Below are positions 10,310 to 18,764 of a stretch of DNA of 64,000 nucleotides, piece after piece. The notes below the pieces were generated by a model. That model searched no databases. It was not told the origin of the DNA and saw only the letters and a program-made list of their open reading frames with translations. The translations under genes and the position numbers were made by a program. The stretch is from Streptomyces sp. DG2A-72 (GTDB lineage: Bacteria > Actinomycetota > Actinomycetes > Streptomycetales > Streptomycetaceae): NCBI RefSeq assembly GCF_030499575.1, contig NZ_JASTLC010000001.1, forward strand, positions 6,906,001 to 6,970,000, read 5' to 3'. Numbering within the stretch: the stretch's first letter is position 1; each line of letters begins with the position of its first letter.

Positions 10310-11418
10310 TCGCCGTTGGGGGTGCGGTGTTCTGGCGGCTGCGGGTTCGTTGTGGCTTGTCGCGCAGTTCCCCGCGCCCCTTTGGGGCGCTCGTCTGGGC
10401 GTACTGCTCCAAGGATCGGGTTGGATGCGATCGGGGCCAGCTTGATCTTCTCGCCGGTTCTTGGTGCGTGCACGACCTTTCCGTTGCCCAAGTACATTGC
10501 CACGTGTGTCGCCTCCGGGAAGTAGATGACCAGGTCTCCGGGGCGCAGCTTCTTGAGGGGGATTCTCGGGAGCTGGGCCCATTGTTCCTGGCTGGTTCTC
10601 GGGATGGGTTTCCCTGCGTGGCTCCAGGCCTGTGAGGTCAGGCCGGAGCAGTCGTACGTCTTCGGGCCCTCGGCGCCCCATTCGTACGGCTTCCCGAGTT
10701 GCCGTACGGCGTAGCGCAGCGCCTCGTCGCCCTTGCGGGAGGCGGGTCGGTTGTCGCTCAGGGCGCCGGAGGCCATGAACTCCCGTTGTGCCTTGTCGGT
10801 GCCGTTCTTCTCGAACTCGGTCAGGGCGGTGAGCTGTTCGGCGGTGAGGGAGGCGAGGAGTTTCTCGACGTCGTGGAGGCGGTTGCGTACCTCGTCGCGC
10901 TGTTTCTTCTGCCGTGCGGCGAGGGAGAGCCGGCGATCGAGGGCGGTGCGGGCCTTGCGCGAGAGGTCGTCGGCCTTGCGCTCGGTTCCGGTGAGCCGGT
11001 GCAGGGTCTCGGCCCGCTCCCGTGCCACCTGCCCGATCACATGTCCCTGGTCGAGCGCGTGCTGTGGATCGCGGGCCAGGAGCAGCCGTACGTACGGGGA
11101 GATGTCGGTACTGCTCTGGTACTGCTGGCGCGCGAGCCGTCCGGCCGCTCCACGGCTGTCGTGCAGGGAGAGCCGGGCGCGGGCGAGCGCACGGTCCAGG
11201 CGGTCGACCTCGGTGCGCTGCTTCTTCAGCTGCTCCTCGGTGGCGTTGTAGGTCTCGGTGGCCCGCTCGGCCTCCCGGTACAGCCGCTGAAGGTCCGTCA
11301 GCAGCTCGGCCACCGAACGGTCGCCGGGCTCGGGTACGGCCATGGCGGGTACGGCCGCGAGAACGGCCTGGGTCGCCACCGCCGCCGTACAGACCAGACG
11401 CAGAAGGCGTCCTGACAT
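10306..11418 (-). CDS. Secreted NlpC/P60 peptidoglycan endopeptidase
   Basis: A 370-aa protein: signal peptide at residues 1-27, a long coiled coil (about 35-230) and a C-terminal NlpC/P60 domain. The catalytic Cys is in TYDCSGLTSQAW, the His in ATHVAMYLG and the third polar residue in VVHAPRTG. The family cleaves gamma-D-Glu to diamino acid bonds in cell-wall stem peptides, and the coiled coil usually controls activity. The start ATG at 11416-11418 has GGAGGTGAT just upstream. The last 24 or so residues (from ERPKGARGTARQ) are encoded by dispersed repeat copy 2, so the natural C-terminus probably ended near AVRPDE. No c-di-AMP riboswitch is evident in the short upstream gap. Confidence 0.93.
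   Translation of the reverse strand: MSGRLLRLVCTAAVATQAVLAAVPAMAVPEPGDRSVAELLTDLQRLYREAERATETYNATEEQLKKQRTEVDRLDRALARARLSLHDSRGAAGRLARQQYQSSTDISPYVRLLLARDPQHALDQGHVIGQVARERAETLHRLTGTERKADDLSRKARTALDRRLSLAARQKKQRDEVRNRLHDVEKLLASLTAEQLTALTEFEKNGTDKAQREFMASGALSDNRPASRKGDEALRYAVRQLGKPYEWGAEGPKTYDCSGLTSQAWSHAGKPIPRTSQEQWAQLPRIPLKKLRPGDLVIYFPEATHVAMYLGNGKVVHAPRTGEKIKLAPIASNPILGAVRPDERPKGARGTARQATTNPQPPEHRTPNGD
10334..10390. repeat. Dispersed intergenic repeat, copy 2 (inside the NlpC/P60 reading frame)
   Basis: GGCGGCTGCGGG, then TTGTGGCTTGTCGCGCAG, then CCCCGCGCCCCTTTGGGGCGC. The perfect stem is at 10374-10390. Here the repeat is translated as the C-terminal tail of the hydrolase gene, whose stop codon lies beyond it and overlaps the convergent monooxygenase stop. 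Confidence 0.85.
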
Positions 11419-11521
11419 GTCATCACCTCCGGTGCGGGGCGGCCCCTCCGCTCCGCACCGCGAGCATCAGGCGGCCGCTCGTCTTTCGCGCGCGGGGTGT
11501 GCGCGGTTCGGCGCAACGCCG

Positions 11522-11842
11522 TCACTCGTCGGCGTCATCCCGCTTGCCGCCCGGCGTGGTGTCTGGTTTGGACCACGGCCACCGCAGTCCGCTGCCGCGC
11601 TTGCCCTGAGGGTCGTACTCGTACTTCCAGCCCTGCGTCAGGCCCAGCCGCTTGCTGTGCCCGCGCGGCACCCTGCGGTAGACGAGCACGGTGGGCTCGC
11701 CGCCGTCGGGGGCCGGGACGGGGATGCGGTAGGTCTTGGGCGGGTGCCCGGTCATGCCCAGCAGCACCGGCAGGACACGGCCGTCCATCGGGCCGCCCTC
11801 GAAGGGGGTGTCTTCGGTCTTCACGCCACCAGTCTCAGCCAT
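11522..11842 (-). CDS. Small hypothetical protein coupled to the TetR gene
   Basis: A 106-aa soluble protein (MAETGGVKTEDT...) rich in Pro, Gly and charged residues, with a basic Trp-containing C-terminal half (GWKYEYDPQGKRGSGLRWPW). I do not recognise a family. The ATG at 11840-11842 is chosen because it overlaps the end of the upstream TetR gene by 8 nt, giving translational coupling, and because upstream codons look like TetR shadow. The next gene downstream, the NlpC/P60 hydrolase, is about 100 nt away on the same strand. Confidence 0.7.
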   Translation of the reverse strand: MAETGGVKTEDTPFEGGPMDGRVLPVLLGMTGHPPKTYRIPVPAPDGGEPTVLVYRRVPRGHSKRLGLTQGWKYEYDPQGKRGSGLRWPWSKPDTTPGGKRDDADE

Positions 11843-12482
11843 CCGCCGCGAGGGCCACGACCAGGGCGGCGGTCTGCGGATCACGTCCGCCTGTCACCGT
11901 CAGCGCGGCCATGAACTGCTCCACCAGCCAGTCCCTCAGCTCGTCGAGCGGCGGTTGCTTGCCCTCGTCGAGCCAGATGAGCGAGGCCGCCTCCACCGCC
12001 GTGATCCACATCCGTACGGTCATCCGCAGCCGCAGGCCGGCCTCGGGGACGGCGAGATGGCTGAGGATGTGCTCGGCGGCGGCCCGGCGTACGCCGTCGA
12101 CGATGGCTGTCGTACGGGATGTCTCGACGACGCTGCCGCCCTGGAGGAGGGCGCTGAAACCCGTGTCGTGCTCGTCGACGAAGGCGAGATAGCGGTCGAG
12201 GGCCCGCACCAGCCGGGGCAGGCGCGGGCCCACGCGGGGCTCGTCGAAACACTGCTGCAGCTCGTCCGCGGCGGACCTGAGGGCGGCCTCGTACAGCTGT
12301 TGCTTGCCGCCCGGGAAGTACCGGTAGACCAGGGGGCGGGAGACTCCGGCCGCCTCTGCCACGTCGTCGAGCGAGACGTCCTCGGGGGTGCGCTGCGCGA
12401 ATTGTTTGAGCGCGGCGTCCAGGAGCTGACTTCGCCGCTCCTCGACGCTGAGGCGGCGGTAGGCGGGGGCGGCGGGGGTCAT
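11835..12482 (-). CDS. TetR-family transcriptional regulator
   Basis: A 215-aa protein with an N-terminal HTH: RRSQLLDAALKQFAQ, then VSLDDVAEAAGVSRPLVYRYFPGGKQQLYEAAL, the standard TetR signature. The C-terminal ligand-binding half contains MWITAVEAASLIWLDEG. The start is the ATG at 12480-12482. It lies immediately downstream (same strand) of an AurF-like oxygenase gene, which it may regulate together with the divergent diiron gene. The ligand is unknown. Confidence 0.92.
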   Translation of the reverse strand: MTPAAPAYRRLSVEERRSQLLDAALKQFAQRTPEDVSLDDVAEAAGVSRPLVYRYFPGGKQQLYEAALRSAADELQQCFDEPRVGPRLPRLVRALDRYLAFVDEHDTGFSALLQGGSVVETSRTTAIVDGVRRAAAEHILSHLAVPEAGLRLRMTVRMWITAVEAASLIWLDEGKQPPLDELRDWLVEQFMAALTVTGGRDPQTAALVVALAADG

Positions 12483-12497
12483 GGGTGCAGCGTAGTC

Positions 12498-12554
12498 GGC
12501 GGCTGCGGGCGCGTCGTGGCTGGTCGCGCAGTTCCCCGCGCCCCTGGGTGGGTC
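12498..12554. repeat. Dispersed intergenic repeat, copy 3 (stem lost)
   Basis: GGCGGCTGCGGGCG, CGTCGTGGCTGGTCGCGCAG and TTCCCCGCGCCCC match the family closely, but the second stem arm is replaced by TGGGTGGGT. The same truncated ending (CCCGCGCCCCTGGGTGGGT) recurs at 47764-47782. The copy lies just after the stop of the AurF-like gene. Confidence 0.75.
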
Positions 12555-12561
12555 CAGTCGC

Positions 12562-13500
12562 CTACGCCAGGAGGCCCGACGCCTTCCATAGGCGTCGTCC
12601 CATCCCTCGCAGCACCCCGATGTCGTCCAAGAAGTCCGTCAGGCGCTTCGCTCCCGTCTGCATGACCTCCCGGCGGTGGCCGCTGGCATTCACCTGGGCC
12701 ATGGCCTCTCGTTTGTCCAGGCCTACGTTCGTGTAGACCTCGGGGTTCACGAAGGCCACCGAGAAGACGCGGGCGAACTCGCCGGAGGTGACGCGGGTGA
12801 ACTCCTGGGACCACTTCGGGGCGGTCACCATCTGGCGGCGGAGTTCCTCACGGGCGTATCGGACGTGGCGTGCCTCCTCGACCACGTGGATGCGGGTGAC
12901 GCCGCGGACGAGCGGCTGTACCCGCTCGTCCGGGAAGGTCAGCCGCTGCATCCAGTCGAGGACCTCCTCGCCGAGCAGGGTCGCGGTGAAGGAGCCGGGG
13001 GTGGTGGAGATGGTCTTGAACAGGCGGCCGAGGTTCTGGTGGACGCGGCTCACGGGGTACCACGGTGTGCCGCCGTGTGTGATCAGGCGGGCGAACATCT
13101 TCGAGTGCCGGCACTCGTCCTCGATCTCGGTCAGCGCGTAGCGCACATGCGCGCTCGTCGCCGCCTTGTCGTAGATGTGCCGGGTGAGCAGCTGCATCAG
13201 GATGATCTCGAACCAGATCCCGAGCGAGGCGAGCGCGGCGGCCTCGTGCTGGGAGAGCAGGATCCGCTGCTCCTCGCTCATCCGCTTCCACATCGGGGTG
13301 TCGTAGAGGGACACCAGTTCCGGCGGCCAGAACCACTTGCCCTCCTCGAAGGGCGCGTCCCAGTCCAGTTCCTTGTCGGGGTCGAAGGAGTGCTTGAGAG
13401 AGGAGGCGAGCAACCGCTCGGCCACCTGCTCCCGGTCCTTGAGCAGGCCGAGCGCATCGCGCAGCCCGTCGAGCGCGTCGGCTTCGGTCACGGTCGTCAT
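12562..13500 (-). CDS. AurF-like non-haem diiron oxygenase
   Basis: A 312-aa protein of the p-aminobenzoate N-oxygenase (AurF/CmlI) type. Likely iron ligands are in LLSQHEAAALASLGIW, EIEDECRHSKMF (ExxxH) and VVEEARHVRYAREEL (ExxxH), spaced as in ferritin-like four-helix oxygenases. These use O2 to oxidise amines or other substrates. The ATG at 13498-13500 starts the conserved part (MTTVTEADALDG). No good ribosome site precedes it, so it may be leaderless. It is divergent from a second ferritin-like oxygenase and followed by a TetR gene, suggesting one regulated oxidation unit. Confidence 0.85.
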   Translation of the reverse strand: MTTVTEADALDGLRDALGLLKDREQVAERLLASSLKHSFDPDKELDWDAPFEEGKWFWPPELVSLYDTPMWKRMSEEQRILLSQHEAAALASLGIWFEIILMQLLTRHIYDKAATSAHVRYALTEIEDECRHSKMFARLITHGGTPWYPVSRVHQNLGRLFKTISTTPGSFTATLLGEEVLDWMQRLTFPDERVQPLVRGVTRIHVVEEARHVRYAREELRRQMVTAPKWSQEFTRVTSGEFARVFSVAFVNPEVYTNVGLDKREAMAQVNASGHRREVMQTGAKRLTDFLDDIGVLRGMGRRLWKASGLLA

Positions 13501-13514
13501 GGGCTTATGAGACC

Positions 13515-13574
13515 GCTTGTCAGCAAGCCCGTCAATCCCTTGCGCGCGACTTGTTGACCCTGCGTCTACCAAGT
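13515..13574. promoter_or_regulatory. Candidate operator between the divergent diiron oxygenase genes
   Basis: GCTTG-TCAG-CAAGC (13515-13528) is a perfect short inverted repeat. ACTTG (13549-13553) and CAAGT (13570-13574) form a second, wider pair. Both use the CTTG/CAAG half-site and lie between the two start codons, so the nearby TetR protein is a plausible binder. Confidence 0.35.
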
Positions 13575-13589
13575 AGGAGCCTGCGATGC

Positions 13590-14714
13590 ATGCCGACTGA
13601 AGACCTGTACGCCATGGACCCGGGAGACTCCCCCTGGCAGGTGCCTGCGACCGGCGCCGCCCGCTTCAGCTGGGAGGCCGTCTTTATTGGCCAAAAGAAT
13701 GGCGCCGGGCGCGACCGCCTCCTCGCCCTCTACCAGAAGGGCAAGGACAAGCAGTGGGACGCGCAGAAGCGGATCGACTGGGACCTGGAGGTCGACCCGT
13801 ACGACGCGCTCGGCACCCCCGACGAGTCGATCAGCCTCTACGGCACCCCGTACTGGGCGAAGATGACGGACCGCGACAAGGGCGAACTGCGCCGGCACCT
13901 CGCTTCCTGGCAGTTCAGCCAGTTTCTGCACGGTGAGCAGGGCGCGATGATCTGCGCGGCCCGGATCGTCGAGTCGGTCCCCGACCTGGACGCGAAGTTC
14001 TACTCGGCGACCCAGACGATGGACGAGGCCCGGCACGCCGAGATCTACGGCCGTTTCCTGCACGAGAAGATCGGCCTGCTCTACCCGATCAACGACAACC
14101 TCCAGTCCCTGCTGGACGACACGCTGCGCGACTCACGCTGGGACATGCCGTATCTCGGCATGCAGGTGCTCATCGAGGGCCTCGCGCTCGCCGCCTTCGG
14201 CATGATCCGCGACACGACGGACAAGCCCCTGCCGAAGCAGATCCTGGCCTACGTCATGCAGGACGAGGCCCGGCACGTGGCCTTCGGCCGGATGGCGCTG
14301 CGCGACTACTACCGGCAGCTCAGCGACGCCGAACTGCGCGAGCGCGAGGAGTTCGTCATCGAGGGCTGCTATCTGATGCGCGACCGGCTGCGGGGCGTCG
14401 AGGTGCTGGAGAACTTCGGCATCCCGAAAGCGGAGGCCGAGGAGTACAGCGAACGGTCCGAATTCCTCGCCCTCTTCCGCAAGTTGCTCTTCTCCCGCAT
14501 CGTCCCCTGCGTCAAGGACATCGGCCTGTGGGGCAAGCGCCTCCAGCAGGCCTATGCCGACATGGGCGTCTTCGAGATGGGCGACTCCAATCTGGACCTG
14601 CTGATGGCACAGGACGAGGAGATCGCCGAGAAGCTGGACGCGGAACGGTTCGCGGCGGAGGAACACGACCGGGTAGCGGAGGTGCGGCAGGCCATCGACC
14701 TGGGGGGCGGGTAG
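13590..14714 (+). CDS. Ferritin-like diiron protein (R2/AurF-like oxygenase)
   Basis: A 374-aa, largely helical protein. Diiron ligand motifs are FLHGEQGAMICAARI (Glu), QTMDEARHAEIYGRFL (ExxxH), QVLIEGLALAAFGM (Glu) and YVMQDEARHVAFGRM (ExxxH), the full ferritin-like set. The enzyme class oxidises small molecules using O2. The ATG at 13590 has AGGAG 10 nt upstream; the frame runs further upstream without conserved sequence. It is divergent from the AurF-like gene, and two related but different diiron oxygenases back to back suggest they act on the same pathway. The stop runs directly into dispersed repeat copy 4. Confidence 0.85.
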   Translation: MPTEDLYAMDPGDSPWQVPATGAARFSWEAVFIGQKNGAGRDRLLALYQKGKDKQWDAQKRIDWDLEVDPYDALGTPDESISLYGTPYWAKMTDRDKGELRRHLASWQFSQFLHGEQGAMICAARIVESVPDLDAKFYSATQTMDEARHAEIYGRFLHEKIGLLYPINDNLQSLLDDTLRDSRWDMPYLGMQVLIEGLALAAFGMIRDTTDKPLPKQILAYVMQDEARHVAFGRMALRDYYRQLSDAELREREEFVIEGCYLMRDRLRGVEVLENFGIPKAEAEEYSERSEFLALFRKLLFSRIVPCVKDIGLWGKRLQQAYADMGVFEMGDSNLDLLMAQDEEIAEKLDAERFAAEEHDRVAEVRQAIDLGGG

Positions 14715-14790
14715 CGCCCCGAAGAGGCGCGGGGCTGTGTCTGATATGCGGCTCCGCCGCGTGGGCGCGACTAGCCACGACGGACCCGCA
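14714..14790. repeat. Dispersed intergenic repeat, copy 4 (reverse orientation)
   Basis: It begins at the last base of the preceding stop codon: GCGCCCC-GAAGA-GGCGC, then GGGGCTGTGTCTGATATGCGG, then CTCCGCCGCGTGGGCGCGAC and TAGCCACGACGG. The middle matches copy 1 in reverse. The last six to seven codons of the convergent DUF3291 gene lie inside it. Confidence 0.8.
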
Positions 14791-15298
14791 GATCATCGAC
14801 GGCCGATCGCGGCACGACCTCCACTGGCACCGGCTGCGCCCCTTCCGCAGGGAACGACGTGCGCAGGGTGAACGCGTACGGCGTCGGCCCGTTCGTGCGC
14901 AGGTGCAGCAGGCGGGACTCGGCCTCGGCGACCGTGGGCCGGTGGCCCGCCGGGACCCACCACATCGCCATCATCGCCTCCTCGACCCGCTCGAACCACT
15001 CCCGCCGGCGCGCGAGCATCTCGCGGTGCCGACCCTGGTACATGTACGCGGTCAGCGCATTGGCGTCCCGCCACACCGACATGTTGATGATCAGCCACTC
15101 GTCGCCGAAGACCTGGATGTCGGTCGCGTCGCCGTCGTCCGACTGGAGCCGCCAGACGAATCCGTCAGCGGCGTCCGCATCCGCGTTGACCGGGTCGAGC
15201 GCGTCGACAAAGTCCTTCAACTCCGGGGAATCCAGCGGGAACTTGAGGCGGGCGATGTTGACCTCGGCGAGTTCGTACACGATGTCGGCAGTCGTCAT
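14771..15298 (-). CDS. DUF3291 domain protein
   Basis: A 175-aa soluble protein resembling DUF3291 proteins, a small alpha/beta dimeric ferredoxin-like fold. Landmarks are ELAEVNIARLKFPLDSPELKDF at the start, MSVWRDANALTAYMYQGRH, WFERVEEAMMAMWWVPAGHRPTVAEAESRL and the GPTPYAFTLRTSFP strand (each shorter than 22 residues in the protein). The function is unknown; related folds include heme-degrading and antibiotic-modifying monooxygenases. The C-terminus (VDDLRVRRG) is partly encoded by dispersed repeat copy 4. The start is the ATG at 15296-15298. Confidence 0.8.
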   Translation of the reverse strand: MTTADIVYELAEVNIARLKFPLDSPELKDFVDALDPVNADADAADGFVWRLQSDDGDATDIQVFGDEWLIINMSVWRDANALTAYMYQGRHREMLARRREWFERVEEAMMAMWWVPAGHRPTVAEAESRLLHLRTNGPTPYAFTLRTSFPAEGAQPVPVEVVPRSAVDDLRVRRG

Positions 15299-15364
15299 GG
15301 ACCGAACGGTAGGTCGGGAAGATGGCCCACCGGTACCCCCGTCTCAGTAATCGAGCACGCCCGC

Positions 15365-16822
15365 CTACGAGTTGAGCACCGCCCTCATCACCGACCGCGC
15401 GATCGGCGCCGCGTCCCCGCCCCCGCTGATCTCGCCCCGGCGCGCCGACGCGTCCTCGACCACCACCGCGACCGCCACCTTCGGCTCCATGTCGCCGTCG
15501 GCCTGTGCCCAGGACACGAACCAGGCGTACGGCATCCCGGAGTTGTCGACGCCGTGCTGGGCGGTGCCGGTCTTGCCGCCGACGGTCGCACCGCGGATGG
15601 CGGCGCGCCGGCCGGTGCCCTCCGTGACCACGTCGGCCATCAGTTCTTTCATGCGGACGGCGGTCGACGGGTGCATCATCCGCCGCATCGGGCGCGACCC
15701 GGCCGTCGCCACCGTCGCACCGCTCGCCCGGGTGGTCCGCTCGACCAGGTGCGGCGACCGCACCTGCCCGCCGTTCGCCACGGCCGCCGCGACCATCGCC
15801 ATCTGCAGGGGCGTGGCCCGCGTGTTGTACTGCCCGATCGACGACAGCGCGAGCTGCGCCCTGTCCACCGACGTGTCGAAGGTGCTCGGCGCCACCGAGA
15901 AGGGGATCTTCACGTCGGTGTCGTTGAAGCCGACGGCCTCCGCCGTCCGCGCCATGTCCTGCGCACCCACCCGCACGCCCAGCCTCGCGAACACCGTGTT
16001 GCACGACCACACGAACGCCTCCCGCAGCGAGGCGTTCCGGCAGCCGTCGGCCTCGTTCGTCAGCGAGGTCGTCGTGCCGGGCAGGGTGTACGGGTCGGGC
16101 GAGTCCGTCGGCTCGTCCAGATCCTTCAGCACACCGGCGTCCAGCGCCGCCGCCGCGGTCACCACCTTGAAGGTGGAGCCCGGCGGATAGGTCTGCCGCA
16201 CCGCCCGGTTGAGCATCGGCTTGTCCCGGTCGCCGTTCAGCCGCTCCCAGGACCGCTTCGCCGCCGGCCCGTTCCCGGACAGTACGGCGGGGTCGTACGA
16301 CGGTGTGGACACCAGCGCCAGGATCCGTCCCGTCGCCGGCTCGATGGCCGCCACCGCGCCCTTGCGCCCGCCGAGCCCGGTGTACGCCGCCTCCTGCGCG
16401 GCCGGTTGGATCGTCGTCACGACGTCGCCGCCCGGGTTCTGCGAGCGCGTGAGGTCGTTCCACAGCGGGAACGGCGAGAGCATCGGGTCCGTGCCCGACA
16501 AGAGGTCGTCCTCGGCGTGCTCCAGGAGCGTCGTGCCGTAGACCTGCGAGGCGAAGCCCGTCACGGGCGCGTACATCGGGCCGTGCGTGTACGTCCGCTC
16601 GTAGCGGAGCTGCTCGCCGGTGTCCTCGGAGCCGGTGAGCCGGGCGCCGTCGGCCAGGATGTCGCCGCGCGGCTGGCCGTAACGGGCGATGTTCTGGCGG
16701 CGGTTGGCCGGATTGTCGTCGTAGGACCCGGCCTGGAAGACCTGGATGCGGGCGGCGTTCACCAGCAGCGCGACCAGGAGCAGGGCGCAGAACACCGCGG
16801 CGAGCCTGATGTACCGGGTCAT
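15365..16822 (-). CDS. Class B penicillin-binding protein (PBP2/FtsI type transpeptidase)
   Basis: A 485-aa protein with one N-terminal membrane anchor (residues 5-24) and a periplasmic-side transpeptidase. Active-site motifs are SxxK in YPPGSTFKVV, SxN in FVWSCNTVF and KTG in VGGKTGTAQ. The N-terminal dimerisation domain is short, with NRRQNIARYGQPRGDIL. It cross-links peptidoglycan and normally works with a SEDS glycosyltransferase, which is the gene directly upstream (ATGA overlap). This pairing resembles a second, non-essential elongation or sporulation pair seen in Streptomyces. Identification of the family is secure; the precise cell-cycle role is not. Confidence 0.94.
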   Translation of the reverse strand: MTRYIRLAAVFCALLLVALLVNAARIQVFQAGSYDDNPANRRQNIARYGQPRGDILADGARLTGSEDTGEQLRYERTYTHGPMYAPVTGFASQVYGTTLLEHAEDDLLSGTDPMLSPFPLWNDLTRSQNPGGDVVTTIQPAAQEAAYTGLGGRKGAVAAIEPATGRILALVSTPSYDPAVLSGNGPAAKRSWERLNGDRDKPMLNRAVRQTYPPGSTFKVVTAAAALDAGVLKDLDEPTDSPDPYTLPGTTTSLTNEADGCRNASLREAFVWSCNTVFARLGVRVGAQDMARTAEAVGFNDTDVKIPFSVAPSTFDTSVDRAQLALSSIGQYNTRATPLQMAMVAAAVANGGQVRSPHLVERTTRASGATVATAGSRPMRRMMHPSTAVRMKELMADVVTEGTGRRAAIRGATVGGKTGTAQHGVDNSGMPYAWFVSWAQADGDMEPKVAVAVVVEDASARRGEISGGGDAAPIARSVMRAVLNS

Positions 16823-18183
16823 GGGGCGACCTGCCCGTCGTACTGCCGCCGTGCCGAGTCGCTGACCCGGACCAGCAGCGCCACGATCGCCCAGTTGGTG
16901 ACCACCGAGGAGCCGCCCTGCGCCAGGAACGGCATCGCCATGCCGGTCAGCGGGATCAGGCCGGTCACCCCGCCCGCGATCACGAACACCTGGAGCGCCA
17001 CGATCGAGGCGAGACCGACCGCGAGGAGTCTGCCGAACGGGTCACGCAGGAGCAGGCCCGCCCGGTAGCCGCGCTCCACGAGGAGGCCGTACAGCAGGAA
17101 GATCGCGGACAGGCCGGCCAGCCCCAGTTCCTCGCCCGCCGTCGCCAGGATGAAGTCCGACTTGGCGGCGAAGCCGATCAGGATGGAGTGGCCGAGCCCC
17201 AGGCCAGTGCCGAGCACACCGCCCGCCGCGAAGGCGAACAGGGACTGGGCCAGCTGGTTGGCGCCCTGGCCCGCCTCGATCGACGCGAACGGGTGCAGCC
17301 AGTCCTCGACCCTGCTGTGCACATGCGGCTCCAGCCAGCCGACGGCCACGGCACCGAGCGCGGCCAGCAGCAGCCCCACCGCGATCCAGCCGGTGCGGCC
17401 GGTGGCGACGTACAGCAGGACCACGAACAGACCGAAGAACAGCAGCGACGTCCCCAGGTCGCGCTCCAGGACCAGCACGCCGACGCTCAGCAGCCAGATC
17501 GCGACGATCGGGCCGAGGACCCGCCCGGTCGGCAGCTGGAGGCGCCAGATGCGGCGGCCGGTGTAGCGCAGCGCGTTGCGGTTGGCGGCGAGATACGCGG
17601 CGAAGAACACCGCGAGCAGCACCTTCGCGAACTCGCCCGGCTGGATGGAGAATCCCGCGATCCGGATCCAGATCCTGGCGCCGTTCACCGCCGGGAAGAA
17701 GATCGGCAGGGTGAGCAGGGCGAGGGCGGCCACGACACACACGTACGCATAGCGCTGGAGCACCCGGTGGTCGCGCAGCAGCAGCACGACGACGATGAAC
17801 AACCCCACGCCCAGCGTCGACCACACCAGTTGGGTGGGCGCCGCCCGGTCGCCCGGCGTCTCCAGGTCGAGCCGGTAGATCAGCACCAGGCCCAGCCCGT
17901 TGAGCAGCACGCCGATCGGCAGCAGAAGCGGGTCCGCGTACGGGGCCCGCAGGCGGACCGCACAGTGCGCCAGCAACGCCAGCACGCCCAGCCCGGCGCC
18001 GTAACCGGCGGCGCCGGGCGGGACGGAGCCGTTCTTCGCCAGGCCCACATCGCAGTAGCCGTACACCGACAGGAATACGGCGACGACGATGAGGGCGAGT
18101 TCGATGCCACGGCGCCGGGGGAGGCGTACGACGGGCGTGGAGCGGTCCGTCGCTGCTTCCAAGGTGATGCCGGCCTTGCTCAT
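16819..18183 (-). CDS. SEDS peptidoglycan glycosyltransferase (FtsW/RodA/SpoVE family)
   Basis: A 454-aa protein with about 10-12 membrane segments. SEDS landmarks include NGARIWIRIAGFSIQPGEFAK, LERDLGTSLLFFGLF (the conserved Glu-Arg-Asp-Leu-Gly), QSLFAFAAGGVLGTGLGLG, FILATAGEELGL and GLIPLTGMAMPFLAQGGSS. SEDS proteins polymerise lipid II into glycan strands together with a class B PBP, which follows with an ATGA overlap. The start is the ATG at 18181-18183; no strong ribosome site is visible. Confidence 0.95.
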   Translation of the reverse strand: MSKAGITLEAATDRSTPVVRLPRRRGIELALIVVAVFLSVYGYCDVGLAKNGSVPPGAAGYGAGLGVLALLAHCAVRLRAPYADPLLLPIGVLLNGLGLVLIYRLDLETPGDRAAPTQLVWSTLGVGLFIVVVLLLRDHRVLQRYAYVCVVAALALLTLPIFFPAVNGARIWIRIAGFSIQPGEFAKVLLAVFFAAYLAANRNALRYTGRRIWRLQLPTGRVLGPIVAIWLLSVGVLVLERDLGTSLLFFGLFVVLLYVATGRTGWIAVGLLLAALGAVAVGWLEPHVHSRVEDWLHPFASIEAGQGANQLAQSLFAFAAGGVLGTGLGLGHSILIGFAAKSDFILATAGEELGLAGLSAIFLLYGLLVERGYRAGLLLRDPFGRLLAVGLASIVALQVFVIAGGVTGLIPLTGMAMPFLAQGGSSVVTNWAIVALLVRVSDSARRQYDGQVAP

Positions 18184-18226
18184 GTCCGGAACTTACCCAA
18201 ATAACATCTCTTGTGACCCTTCGTCA

Positions 18227-18664
18227 TCAGCACCAGCGCGGCGCAGGCCCGACGTTGTCGATGAACCGCGCCGCACCCCAGGCCCAGGTGCCGTCCGTGA
18301 GCAGGTACCAGAGGGGGTTGCCCTGGATGCTCTGCCCGGGCGTCTTGCAGAAGATGGACACGACATCGCCCCGGTGGACCGCGCGGATCGGCCGACTGCC
18401 ACGAGTCGGCGCACTGCGCAGGATCAGCCGGTCGGCTGTGACGACACCCCGGTAGCGGCGCGGATCGCGATAATCGCCCTGGCCGCCGAACTCGTCGAAC
18501 CCATCGCCGCCCCCGAAGTTCGAGTCGCCGCTGCTGAACTCCGAGTCCCCACCGCTGCCCCATTCGTCGTCCGCGACAGCGGGCGAGACGGTGGTCGCGC
18601 CGGCGAGCGCGACGACGACAGCAGTCATGGCGAGACGGCGAGTGAGGCGAGTGCGCAGAGACAT
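18227..18664 (-). CDS. Small secreted SH3-domain protein
   Basis: A 145-aa precursor with a signal peptide (RRLAMTAVVVALAGATTVSPAVA, cut near VADDEW), a Gly/Ser/Asp-rich linker and a bacterial SH3-like domain (LILRSAPTRGSRPI, VHRGDVVSIFCKT, WYLLTDGTWAWGAARFIDN). Bacterial SH3 domains bind peptidoglycan or act as adaptors outside the cell. The ATG at 18662-18664 is chosen because GGAGG precedes it by about 8 nt. It is not obviously in an operon with the SEDS gene (44 nt apart, same strand), but co-transcription is possible. Confidence 0.85.
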   Translation of the reverse strand: MSLRTRLTRRLAMTAVVVALAGATTVSPAVADDEWGSGGDSEFSSGDSNFGGGDGFDEFGGQGDYRDPRRYRGVVTADRLILRSAPTRGSRPIRAVHRGDVVSIFCKTPGQSIQGNPLWYLLTDGTWAWGAARFIDNVGPAPRWC

Positions 18665-18764
18665 GGCGGGTACCTCCATGAATGGGGCGAATCTGACTAA
18701 TCGCCACATTAGGAGCGGGGGCGGACGGTCGCGCGCACTGATGGGCCATAGGAGAAGCGGAGAA

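Noticed and set aside
11419-11521. c-di-AMP (ydaO) riboswitch before the NlpC/P60 gene
   Set aside because: Such riboswitches are common before Streptomyces wall hydrolases, but only about 100 nt separate this gene from the next and I cannot find the conserved elements.
14528-17068. 846-codon plus-strand frame over the DUF3291 and PBP2 genes
   Set aside because: It is antisense to genes with catalytic motifs and contains mostly Arg/Pro/Gly runs.
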